From Fidelibacterota bacterium (lineage in GTDB: Bacteria; Fidelibacterota; UBA2242): 5,804 nt of DNA. This document shows, one piece after another, positions 1 to 5,650 of this stretch. Each line of letters begins with the position of its first letter. Positions within the stretch are counted from its first letter, which is position 1. Location: positions 1 through 5,804 of the forward strand of contig QNCV01000175.1 in NCBI GenBank assembly GCA_003645845.1, in the 5' to 3' direction. A model generated the notes under the pieces. It saw nothing but the letters and a program-made list of their open reading frames with translations, searched no databases and had not been told where the DNA came from. The position numbers and the translations under genes are program-made.

Positions 1-1
1 A

Positions 2-571
2 AAAGCCGTAGTCGATATTATCAATTCCGCCTTAATTGAAAATAAAAGGATTCTGAGTAAAAATACCGATTTAAACATCGGGCAATGCCCGGACATTGAA
101 AGTGACAATGGCGGAGGCATTAACCCCGAAAATCTTCCTGAAGGTGCCGAGTCGGTGTCAATTGAAGGGAAAACCTATTACATCAGCAGAAATGATGCGG
201 GTGAAATTACCAACGTTGCTTTTGTCACCAGCGGTGAGGGGTTTCAGAGTAAAATCAAGGTCATGGCCTGTATGAGCCCGGACTTTAAGAAAATGCTTAA
301 CCTGAAGATTCTCGAACAGAATGAAACACAAGGATGGGGATCACGCTTATTGAATGACACACAAAATACCGACCCTCAATGGTTCCTAAAGCAATTCAAT
401 AATCTGAATACGGATGGTATTATTAAAACCGTTGCAACAACACCGAACAAGCTGAATGGTGAGGTTGCGGTGATATCGGGGGCGACGGTATCATCGGAGG
501 CGGTTATTAATATGTTGAATGAATCGATACAGGAGTATCGGGATACTTATCAAAACCGGAAGGTGAACTGA
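2..571 (+). CDS. rnfG: Rnf complex subunit RnfG (FMN-binding), 5' end missing
   Basis: The frame is open from the left window edge to TGA at 569-571 (189 visible residues), so the start, the N-terminal membrane helix and probably a few more residues lie outside; the GTG at 155 is internal. RnfG is the periplasm-facing subunit of the Rnf complex that carries FMN esterified to a threonine and passes electrons between RnfD and the RnfA/E cluster. Visible family marks are a segment GEGFQSKIKVMA, the signature ETQGWGSRL (usual form ETPGLG) followed by a QWFLKQF-type stretch, and the flavinylation site SGATVSSEAV with the acceptor Thr at 485-487. The residue six before that Thr is normally Asp but here is Ala (GCG, 467-469). 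The stop is one base before the rnfE start. Family assignment is firm from motif plus context; whether the flavin is attached normally is open. Confidence 0.93.
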   Translation, partial: KAVVDIINSALIENKRILSKNTDLNIGQCPDIESDNGGGINPENLPEGAESVSIEGKTYYISRNDAGEITNVAFVTSGEGFQSKIKVMACMSPDFKKMLNLKILEQNETQGWGSRLLNDTQNTDPQWFLKQFNNLNTDGIIKTVATTPNKLNGEVAVISGATVSSEAVINMLNESIQEYRDTYQNRKVN

Positions 572-572
572 T

Positions 573-1178
573 ATGGCAAATAAAAGTTATACCAAAGAAT
601 TTCTAAAAGGATTGTGGGAAGAGAATCCGATTCTGAGAATGCTTCTCGGACTCTGTCCGACTTTAGCCGTTACCAACTCGGCGATTAACGGATTTTCAAT
701 GGGACTGGCGGTTATTTTTACGCTGGTAATGTCCAGTACGATTATCTCGCTTGCCCGTAATATTATTCCAAAGGAGGTCCGTATTCCGACGTTTATTATC
801 GTTATCGCCACCTTTGTGACGATTACGGATAAAACATTGGCAGCCTATTTCCCGGAGATCAGTAAGGCGCTGGGGCCCTTTGTGCCTCTGATTGTTGTCA
901 ACTGTATCATTCTGGGACGTCAGGAGGCCTTTGCTTCCAAAAATCCGGTTGGGCGCTCCATTATTGATGCGCTGGGGATGAGTATCGGATTTACCATTAT
1001 CCTGACGATCCTCGGCTCGATCCGGGAGTTGCTTGGAGTGGGAACGATTTTCGCCGTTCGGATTATGCCGGAAAGCTACGAACCCTGGATGGTTATGGTG
1101 TTGCAACCCGGAGCATTTCTAACCCTTGGCCTGATGATCGGACTGAGTAACTGGATAAACGCAAGGAGGGCAAAGTAA
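573..1178 (+). CDS. rnfE: Rnf complex membrane subunit RnfE
   Basis: This 201-residue polytopic membrane protein belongs to the RnfE/NqrD family and has a length typical of it. It opens with a soluble stub (KEFLKGLWEENP) followed by about six hydrophobic helices. The family signatures LLGLCPTLAVT (Cys28) and VVNCIILGRQEAFASKN (Cys111) are both intact. In the related Na+-NQR, the equivalent two cysteines of NqrD and two of NqrE bind one [2Fe-2S] cluster inside the membrane, and Cys28/Cys111 here with RnfA Cys26/Cys114 would make the same site. It starts one base after rnfG ends, with a GGAAGGTG ribosome site at 558-565, and its last base overlaps the rnfA start, so translation is probably coupled. 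No anomalies seen. Confidence 0.96.
   Translation: MANKSYTKEFLKGLWEENPILRMLLGLCPTLAVTNSAINGFSMGLAVIFTLVMSSTIISLARNIIPKEVRIPTFIIVIATFVTITDKTLAAYFPEISKALGPFVPLIVVNCIILGRQEAFASKNPVGRSIIDALGMSIGFTIILTILGSIRELLGVGTIFAVRIMPESYEPWMVMVLQPGAFLTLGLMIGLSNWINARRAK
1163..1169 (+). promoter_or_regulatory. Strong Shine-Dalgarno for rnfA inside the rnfE 3' end
   Basis: AAGGAGG, a near-perfect anti-16S match, lies in the last codons of rnfE, 8 bases before the rnfA ATG at 1178. It supports the TAATG overlap start and efficient translation of rnfA alongside rnfE. Confidence 0.8.
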
Positions 1179-1753
1179 TGACAAATCTGTTTATAATTTT
1201 TCTGTCAGCCGTCATTGTCAATAATTATGTACTGGTAAATTTTCTCGGTATTTGTCCCTTCATCGGTGTTTCAAAAAAACTGGGTCCGGCTGTCAGCATG
1301 GGAATGGCTACGACTTTTGTGATGACTTTGACAGCCGCTGTGGCATGGTTGATCAATCGCTATATCCTGGAAGGATTGAATTTACAATTTCTTCAGACGG
1401 TATCATTTATTCTGGTGATTGCATCGCTGGTCCAGTTGGTGGAGATGTTTATTAAAAAAGTCAGTAAACCGCTGTATGACGCTCTGGGAATATTTTTACC
1501 CCTGATTACCACGAACTGTGCCATTCTGGGCGTGGCGTTATTTCTTGTACTGAAAGAATATAATTTTATCGAAAGTATCATTTTCGGATTCAGCGCCGGA
1601 CTCGGATTCACTTTGGCGATTGTAATTATGGCGGGAATTCGCGAGGAACTGGAACTGGCGGATGTGCCGGAGTACTTTAAGGGTGCTCCGATAACAATGA
1701 TTGTCGCCGGTTGTCTGGCATTGGCGTTCATGGGCTTTTCCGGATTGATTTAA
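1178..1753 (+). CDS. rnfA: Rnf complex membrane subunit RnfA
   Basis: This 191-residue protein of about six helices belongs to the RnfA/NqrE family and is homologous to, but inverted in topology relative to, RnfE. Family signatures are VNNYVLVNFLGICPFIGVS at the N terminus (Cys26) and LPLITTNCAILGVALF in the middle (Cys114). By analogy with Na+-NQR these two cysteines share a membrane [2Fe-2S] cluster with RnfE and pass electrons across the bilayer. A second family mark is the GIREELELADVPEYFKGAPI segment, followed by a last helix ending in FSGLI. The ATG at 1178 overlaps the rnfE stop (TAATG). Length and motifs are complete; nothing odd. Confidence 0.96.
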   Translation: MTNLFIIFLSAVIVNNYVLVNFLGICPFIGVSKKLGPAVSMGMATTFVMTLTAAVAWLINRYILEGLNLQFLQTVSFILVIASLVQLVEMFIKKVSKPLYDALGIFLPLITTNCAILGVALFLVLKEYNFIESIIFGFSAGLGFTLAIVIMAGIREELELADVPEYFKGAPITMIVAGCLALAFMGFSGLI

Positions 1754-1755
1754 GT

Positions 1756-1759
1756 GGAG
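1756..1759 (+). promoter_or_regulatory. rnfB ribosome site; favours the second of two ATGs
   Basis: GGAG lies 4 bases from the ATG at 1764 but 7 bases from the ATG immediately after it at 1767. The usual spacing favours 1767, which would shorten RnfB by one Met. Confidence 0.5.
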
Positions 1760-1763
1760 TAAA

Positions 1764-2585
1764 ATGATGATTGATAGTTCTCTGATATATGCTGTGGTGA
1801 GTATGGGTGGATTGGGACTTCTTTTTTCGGTTCTGATTACTCTTGCTAATAAGAAATTACACGTGGAAGAGGACCCCCGCATCGCATTGATTGGTGATCT
1901 TTTACCGGGAGCGAATTGTGGGAGTTGCGGATATGCCGGTTGTGCGAACTTTGCCGAAAATCTGGTGAATGGCAACAGCCAGTTGGGTGCATGTCCGGTC
2001 TGCAGTCAGGAAGCGAGGGAAAAGATAGCCCAAATAATGGGCGTCGAAGTTGAATCCGGTGAGCGAAAGGTCGCAGTTGTCATGTGCCAGGGTGGTGATG
2101 GAACGGTAAAGAAAAAAGCCGATTATGATGGTATCCGGACCTGTATCGGAGCGACGCTTGCGGGTGGTGGAGAAAGAGCCTGCAGCTACGGATGTATCGG
2201 ATATGGAGATTGTGTTAATGCTTGTTCATTTGATGCCATTCACATGAACGATAAGGGCATTCCGGTGGTTGATCGTGCAAAATGTACCGGTTGTGGAAAT
2301 TGTGTCGAGGCCTGCCCCCGTAATGTTATCGAAATGCATCCCATCAGCCATCATGTCTTTGTTCTTTGTCGGAATAAAGATGATGGCAAGAGCGCCCGGG
2401 CAGTGTGTAAGGCGGCCTGTATCGGCTGTAAAATTTGTGAGAAAGCGGTCGATGGGGTGGGCTTCAATGTTATCGATAATCTGGCTGTTGTTGATCATGA
2501 GAAATATACCAAAGAGCCGGTTTTGCCCACAGAGAAATGTCCGACAAAATGTATCGTTATTGTAGGAGAAGCCGGCGAGGTATAA
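1764..2585 (+). CDS. rnfB: Rnf complex iron-sulfur subunit RnfB
   Basis: RnfB is the cytoplasm-facing entry point for electrons from reduced ferredoxin, anchored by one N-terminal helix. In this 273-residue protein the helix is about residues 6-28. A 4Fe-4S domain follows (NCGSCGYAGC: Cys52, 55, 60 and then Cys77). Next is a linker with conserved Cys108 and Cys127, then a two-cluster ferredoxin domain (Cys140, 144, 150, 154 and Cys174, 177, 180, 184). The C-terminal region has Cys202, Cys215, the CIGCKIC motif (219, 222, 225) and a final CPTKC (259, 263). This last domain looks like a two-cluster ferredoxin fold that keeps only one cluster set: the fourth Cys of its first motif is Val229 and the CxxCxxC of its second motif is missing. 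Placement of rnfB at the end of the rnf genes fits the C-D-G-E-A-B order. Its stop abuts the next ATG with no gap. Start at 1764 or 1767. Confidence 0.95.
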   Translation: MMIDSSLIYAVVSMGGLGLLFSVLITLANKKLHVEEDPRIALIGDLLPGANCGSCGYAGCANFAENLVNGNSQLGACPVCSQEAREKIAQIMGVEVESGERKVAVVMCQGGDGTVKKKADYDGIRTCIGATLAGGGERACSYGCIGYGDCVNACSFDAIHMNDKGIPVVDRAKCTGCGNCVEACPRNVIEMHPISHHVFVLCRNKDDGKSARAVCKAACIGCKICEKAVDGVGFNVIDNLAVVDHEKYTKEPVLPTEKCPTKCIVIVGEAGEV

Positions 2586-3026
2586 ATGAGCGGCGAATTC
2601 GAAACCGGTATTATTATCGGAATTGAAAATGACATTGCCACGGTTGAGTTGCAGGAAAATGAACAGTGTCATTCCTGCGGAGCGCGGATGATTTGTCACC
2701 CCGGAGATTCGGGAAAGCGAGTTCTGAAGCTTCAAAATACATTAAATGCAGAGATTGGTGATAAAATCCTGATCGATCAATCTGAAAAAAATCAGCTTCG
2801 TCTGGCTTTTATGCAATATGGTTTTCCTTTACTTGGTTTTTTAGTGACCGTTCTGATTATGGGATTATTTGTAAAAAATTCGATTGTGGGTATTCCTCCC
2901 GAGGTCTTTCAATTTATCATTGCGTTGGGAGCTCTGTTGTTAGCCGGCCTGTTTACCCGTAAATGGGCGGTCCGCAAAGCTGCGACAGATTTTTCAGTTT
3001 TTTCAATGAAAGAAATTTGTCGATAA
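2586..3026 (+). CDS. rseC: SoxR-reducing system RseC-family membrane protein
   Basis: This 146-residue protein matches the RseC/MucC family (COG3086-type) in layout. It has a short beta-rich N-terminal domain, a cysteine cluster, a second small beta segment (RVLKLQNTLNAEIGDKILI) and two transmembrane helices at about 72-96 and 105-124. The cysteines are C28-x2-C31-x5-C37 (QCHSCGARMIC); the Escherichia coli protein, as I recall it, has a further Cys six residues before the first of these, which here is Leu22. RseC is known as a partner of Rsx/Rnf in SoxR reduction in enterobacteria and as a negative modulator of the sigma-E pathway; its biochemical role is unsettled. The ATG at 2586 directly follows the rnfB TAA, with GAGG at 2577-2580 as ribosome site, so it is in the rnf operon. 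The link to Rnf is supported by position; a SoxR role here is not shown. Confidence 0.82.
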   Translation: MSGEFETGIIIGIENDIATVELQENEQCHSCGARMICHPGDSGKRVLKLQNTLNAEIGDKILIDQSEKNQLRLAFMQYGFPLLGFLVTVLIMGLFVKNSIVGIPPEVFQFIIALGALLLAGLFTRKWAVRKAATDFSVFSMKEICR

Positions 3027-3031
3027 ATAAA

Positions 3032-3037
3032 CGGAAG
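3032..3037 (+). promoter_or_regulatory. apbE ribosome site deciding the start
   Basis: CGGAAG lies 9 bases before the ATG at 3047. The frame is open upstream to 2963, but that start lies inside rseC and gives a charged leader before the signal peptide. The 3047 start gives a clean lipoprotein signal at the N terminus. Confidence 0.6.
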
Positions 3038-3046
3038 TTAACTGGC

Positions 3047-4027
3047 ATGAAAAAATATTTAATGTTTTTAACCCTGCTTGTGGGGTTGGGCGGTTTAATT
3101 AATTGTAAGTCGGGACCAGCTCCGAAAATATATAAGCATACCGATTTGGCGATGGGGACGATTATAGAAATAACAATCCTCGATACAAATGAAAGACATG
3201 CCAATCAGGCAATTGATGCAGCCATGGCGGAAATCAAGCGAATCGGATCACTTTTCTATGAAGGCAATCCGGAAAGCCCTCTCTATAAATTCAGCCATCG
3301 GACCACGGACCGGACGACAATGCCGGCAGAGGTGTTGAATTTGATTGAAAGAGGCCTGGAGATTTCGAAAATAACAGATGGCTGCTTTGATATGACAGTC
3401 GGCATTTTGCTGCCCTATTGGGACTTTAAGACGGATAATCCGATGCCTCCCCGAATTAGCGATATCAAGCCGGTGTTGCCGTTTGTTGATTATCATTCAC
3501 TTAAGGTTGATTACGGCGATAGTGTATTGATTTCGGCATCACCAAAAACAATGCTGGCTACCGGTGCGATTGCCAAGGGATATGCGGTTGACCGGGCGAT
3601 TGCCGTTCTTTTGAAGATGGGTGTGAAGGGCGCTCTGGTGAATGCCGGTGGAGACCTCAGGGTGATACCCCGTGCCGACGGAAAATCGTGGCGGGTTGGT
3701 ATTCAGAATCCGCGGGAACCAGGGAAACTGCTTCAGGTTATTGAAGTGGACAGCGGAGCGGTTGTGACATCCGGCGACTATCAAAAATATTTTATCTATA
3801 ATGGAAAACGGTATCATCATTTGCTAAACCCGAAGACAGGCTTTCCGGCCGATTCGTGCCGGTCGGTTACTATCAAAACTGCCACGGCAGAAAGAGCCGA
3901 TGCTCTCGCCACCGGTATTTTTGTCATGGGCGCTCAGCGTGGCATAAGACTGATAGAATCGCTCCCAAATACTGAAGGTCTGATTGTAAAAAGCGACGGA
4001 AGAGTAGTCAAGTCAAGCGGCTTTTAA
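3047..4027 (+). CDS. apbE: FAD:protein FMN transferase (ApbE), lipoprotein
   Basis: ApbE moves FMN from FAD onto a Thr of target proteins such as RnfG, RnfD and NqrB/C, using Mg2+, outside the cytoplasm. This protein has 326 residues. An N-terminal signal MKKYLMFLTLLVGLGG ends in LINC, with Cys20 as the likely lipidated residue, so it is probably anchored on the outer face of the inner membrane. Family motifs in order are AMGT (35-38), TDGCFDMTVG (110-119), GAIAKGYAVD (173-182), VNAGGDL (198-204), SGDYQKYF (242-249), HHLLNPKTG (257-265) and ADALATG (284-290). Asp285 and Thr289 are the expected metal ligands. All core motifs are intact, so it should be active. It lies 20 bases after rseC and is the last gene before a strong terminator. 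Its position makes RnfG of this operon, and presumably RnfD outside the window, the obvious substrates. Confidence 0.95.
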   Translation: MKKYLMFLTLLVGLGGLINCKSGPAPKIYKHTDLAMGTIIEITILDTNERHANQAIDAAMAEIKRIGSLFYEGNPESPLYKFSHRTTDRTTMPAEVLNLIERGLEISKITDGCFDMTVGILLPYWDFKTDNPMPPRISDIKPVLPFVDYHSLKVDYGDSVLISASPKTMLATGAIAKGYAVDRAIAVLLKMGVKGALVNAGGDLRVIPRADGKSWRVGIQNPREPGKLLQVIEVDSGAVVTSGDYQKYFIYNGKRYHHLLNPKTGFPADSCRSVTIKTATAERADALATGIFVMGAQRGIRLIESLPNTEGLIVKSDGRVVKSSGF

Positions 4028-4033
4028 AATAAA

Positions 4034-4065
4034 AAAACCGTCTGATCATTCAATCAGACGGTTTT
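4034..4065. terminator. Bidirectional intrinsic terminator between apbE and the convergent PPIase gene
   Basis: CCGTCTGAT (4038-4046) pairs perfectly with ATCAGACGG (4053-4061) around a 6-base loop. The stem is extended by AAAA/TTTT (4034-4037 with 4062-4065). On the + strand it is followed by TTTT, and on the minus strand the A-run at 4031-4037 gives seven Us. It therefore can stop both the rnf operon (stop codon at 4027) and the minus-strand gene ending at 4088. Confidence 0.9.
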
Positions 4066-4087
4066 ATCTTATCTGATCTCAATTACA

Positions 4088-5104
4088 CTAATATTCGACG
4101 ATTTTAAAATTGGCTTTCTTTTTCAGTTTTTCAAGATTGTCGGTGTAGGCTTTATTCTGTTTTTCCCTCTGCAATTTAGCCTTGATGCTGTCTTTTACCT
4201 CATCAAAAGGTTTTTCTTCCGGTTTGCGGTCGATGACCTTAATGATGTGATAGCCGTAGGATGTTTCGACAATATCGCTGATTTCGCCGATAGGTGTGTT
4301 GAATGAGGCATCTTCGAAAGGTTTTACCATTTTCCCGCGGGTAAAGTTTTCGTAGATTCCGCCGTTTTTATTGGAACCCGGATCCTCGGAATACTGGTTG
4401 GCGAGTTCGGCAAAGTCCTCACCGGCTCTCGCACGTTTAAGAAGTTCTTCCATCTGTTTGTACTTTTCGACTTTCAGAGAATCGCTCAAACCTTGAGTTC
4501 TGAGAAGGATGTGACGGACGGTGGCGTATTTATCTTGTTTATAATTATCCATAATCTCTTCTTCACTGACTTCTGCGGATTTCTCGAAGATTTTATCATT
4601 ATACTTTTGTAACATAAGCCCGTCGCGGGTATCATTCCGAACAGTTTGGTAATCGATATTGTTGTTTTTCAACCACGACATAAAGCGGTCTTTGTCGTCT
4701 CGCATATAACGGGTTTGAATAACACTGTCGACTTCCTGATCGGTTACCTGTAATCCCATTAATTTAGCTTCCCGAAGTTGTAATTTTACCTCACTCATCT
4801 GTCTGGCATTCTGATCTACAATTGATTTTAAACGCTCGGGTTGAAAACTTTTCAATTGCTGAGCGCGATTGCCAAAATTTGTCTGAAGGATATTGAACAC
4901 ATCTCCGGTAGTAATATCAAAGTATTTCGTTTTTACCAAGGGATTATTTTGTTCGGGATTGTAATAGGATATTTTTTCTGAAACGGCTAACGCGAGATTA
5001 TAAGCCGGGCTGTCCTTTTCGAGCACAACGCTGGGTTCTTTTTTTGCGCAAAAACTCAACGTAAGTGCAATGCCCAGCAATAAAATGGCAAGTTTTTTCA
5101 TCAT
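4088..5104 (-). CDS. PpiC-type (SurA/PrsA-like) peptidyl-prolyl isomerase lipoprotein
   Basis: This 338-residue extracytoplasmic foldase has three parts. The signal MKKLAILLLGIALTLSF leads to Cys19 followed by AKKE, a lipoprotein-type start with Phe at the -1 site, which is unusual for the classical lipobox. A helical chaperone-like N domain (about 30-185) contains a SurA_N/trigger-factor-like LGLQVTDQEVDSVI pattern. A single parvulin domain follows (about 193-292) with ATVRHILL, AGEDFAELANQYSEDPGS, NGGIYENFTRGKMVKPFEDA and YGYHIIKVIDRK, all standard PpiC signatures. A charged, probably coiled C-terminal tail (about 298-332) ends in FKIVEY. It catalyses proline cis-trans isomerisation and helps fold exported or outer-membrane proteins. 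It converges on the rnf operon and is probably independent of it. Two ATGs stand in tandem; the second (5099-5101) is better spaced from the ribosome site. Confidence 0.92.
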   Translation of the reverse strand: MMKKLAILLLGIALTLSFCAKKEPSVVLEKDSPAYNLALAVSEKISYYNPEQNNPLVKTKYFDITTGDVFNILQTNFGNRAQQLKSFQPERLKSIVDQNARQMSEVKLQLREAKLMGLQVTDQEVDSVIQTRYMRDDKDRFMSWLKNNNIDYQTVRNDTRDGLMLQKYNDKIFEKSAEVSEEEIMDNYKQDKYATVRHILLRTQGLSDSLKVEKYKQMEELLKRARAGEDFAELANQYSEDPGSNKNGGIYENFTRGKMVKPFEDASFNTPIGEISDIVETSYGYHIIKVIDRKPEEKPFDEVKDSIKAKLQREKQNKAYTDNLEKLKKKANFKIVEY

Positions 5105-5105
5105 T

Positions 5106-5110
5106 TCTCC
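5106..5110 (-). promoter_or_regulatory. PPIase ribosome site; favours the second ATG
   Basis: On the minus strand GGAGA (5110 to 5106) precedes tandem ATGs at 5104-5102 and 5101-5099. GGAG is 2 bases from the first and 5 from the second, so the second Met is the likelier start, giving MKKLAILLL as the true N terminus. Confidence 0.5.
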
Positions 5111-5147
5111 ACGGGTTATTATTAAAAACGTTGTAAGATAGAAATTA

Positions 5148-5178
5148 ATGATAAGAATTCATAGTATTTTTCAGTCAA
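5148..5178 (-). promoter_or_regulatory. Possible promoter of the PPIase gene
   Basis: On the minus strand TTGACT (5178-5173) and TATCAT (5153-5148) each match the sigma-70 boxes at 5 of 6 positions, about 45 bases before the start codon. The 19-base spacer is longer than ideal, and the organism's own promoter rules are unknown, so this is tentative. Confidence 0.25.
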
Positions 5179-5211
5179 CGATATACTTAACCTTTGGCGG
5201 CCTAAAAAGTT

Positions 5212-5228
5212 TCACAAAGTTTTTGTGA
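5212..5228. repeat. Inverted repeat upstream of tRNA-Arg
   Basis: TCACAAA (5212-5218) and TTTGTGA (5222-5228) are perfect inverted arms around 3 bases. The right arm overlaps the candidate -35/-33 box of the tRNA promoter, so an operator role is possible. The element is short and AT-rich enough that chance is a fair alternative. Confidence 0.4.
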
Positions 5229-5253
5229 GTTAGTGATATATGGTGTAATTTAC
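5222..5253 (+). promoter_or_regulatory. Possible promoter of tRNA-Arg
   Basis: TTTG (5222-5225), 20 bases, then TAATTTAC (5246-5253) resembles the Bacteroidetes pattern TTTG-N19-21-TAnnTTTG at most positions. The same segment also reads as TTGTGA, 17 bases, TAATTT for sigma-70, which is weaker (4 and 3 of 6). Its distance to the mature tRNA start at 5268 is suitable. Tentative. Confidence 0.35.
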
Positions 5254-5267
5254 AAGAGCTTTTTGAC

Positions 5268-5339
5268 GCCCCCATAGCTCAGCGGATAGAGCGCCGGCCT
5301 CCGGAGCCGGAAGCACAGGTTCGAGTCCTGTTGGGGGTA
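5268..5339 (+). tRNA. tRNA-Arg, anticodon CCG
   Basis: A full cloverleaf can be drawn. The acceptor arm GCCCCCA pairs with TGGGGGT (G1:U72 is a wobble, the other six are Watson-Crick). The D stem is GCTC/GAGC. The anticodon stem CCGGC/GCCGG carries the loop CTCCGGA with anticodon CCG, reading CGG (Arg). The variable loop is AAGC. The T stem ACAGG/CCTGT carries the loop TTCGAGT. The discriminator is A (5339) and CCA is not encoded (the next bases are C, A, A), so it must be added by the CCA enzyme. No intron and no bulges. Confidence 0.97.
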
Positions 5340-5452
5340 CAAAGTACATTCCCCGTCGATAAATACCTGCTTTCTTTCGTTGCAGAGAGGTTTACCCGGC
5401 GAAACGTTTTGAAGACGTGGAGTTCGGTAACGAGAATCGGAAAGTCATGCCG

Positions 5453-5469
5453 TAAACCTGTCAGGTTTA
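5453..5469 (+). repeat. 17-bp palindrome, copy 1
   Basis: TAAACCTGTCAGGTTTA has perfect 8-base inverted arms around a single T. It is the exact reverse complement of the copy at 5504-5520. I recall similar AAACCTGACAGGTTT palindromes from Bacteroidetes-type intergenic regions, but cannot verify that here. Confidence 0.85.
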
Positions 5470-5503
5470 ATCGGTTACATTTCCCCGGGTTGGAAAAATT
5501 TAA

Positions 5504-5520
5504 TAAACCTGACAGGTTTA
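5504..5520 (-). repeat. 17-bp palindrome, copy 2, inverted relative to copy 1
   Basis: TAAACCTGACAGGTTTA has the same arms with central A, 51 bases centre to centre from copy 1. It is enclosed by a short inverted pair, TTCCCC (5481-5486) and GGGGAA (5526-5531). Confidence 0.85.
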
Positions 5521-5650
5521 ATTCTGGGGAATTGCCATATCTGTAAGTTGTTTCGCCGGATCTTGACAATCTGATTCTTTGGCCGGATGCAATTAAATGT
5601 TTTATAGAAAAATGTATCCAAATCACAGAATAAAAATAACCACCTGCCGA

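Noticed and set aside
155..571. A 138-residue gene starting at GTG 155
   Set aside because: The frame is open without a stop back to base 2, and the upstream residues fit an RnfG periplasmic domain; the GTG is internal to a gene cut by the window edge.
696..1106. 136-residue minus-strand frame within rnfE
   Set aside because: It is antisense to a strongly conserved membrane subunit, has low-complexity polar content and no recognisable domain; a shadow of rnfE codon usage.
2226..2735. 169-residue minus-strand frame across rnfB and rseC
   Set aside because: It covers two well-supported plus-strand genes, has no matching domain and no ribosome site or promoter.
2963..3046. N-terminal extension of ApbE from 2963
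   Set aside because: It lies inside the RseC coding region, puts a charged leader before the signal peptide and has no ribosome site; the ATG at 3047 gives a proper lipoprotein signal with a good ribosome site.
5337..5347. GTAC-AAA-GTAC hairpin as a tRNA terminator
   Set aside because: Only 4 base pairs, partly inside the mature tRNA, with no following T-run.
5331..5546. 71-residue plus-strand frame starting inside the tRNA
   Set aside because: It begins in the tRNA acceptor arm, lacks a ribosome site and reads through both palindromes.
5563..5568. TTGACA as a promoter -35 box
   Set aside because: A perfect -35 hexamer, but no acceptable -10 at 16-18 bases and no gene downstream on that strand.
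5279..5626. 115-residue minus-strand frame over the tRNA and palindromes
   Set aside because: Its C-terminal part is an antisense reading of tRNA-Arg (the TPNRTRTCASGSG stretch is a familiar false translation), and the middle is palindrome sequence.
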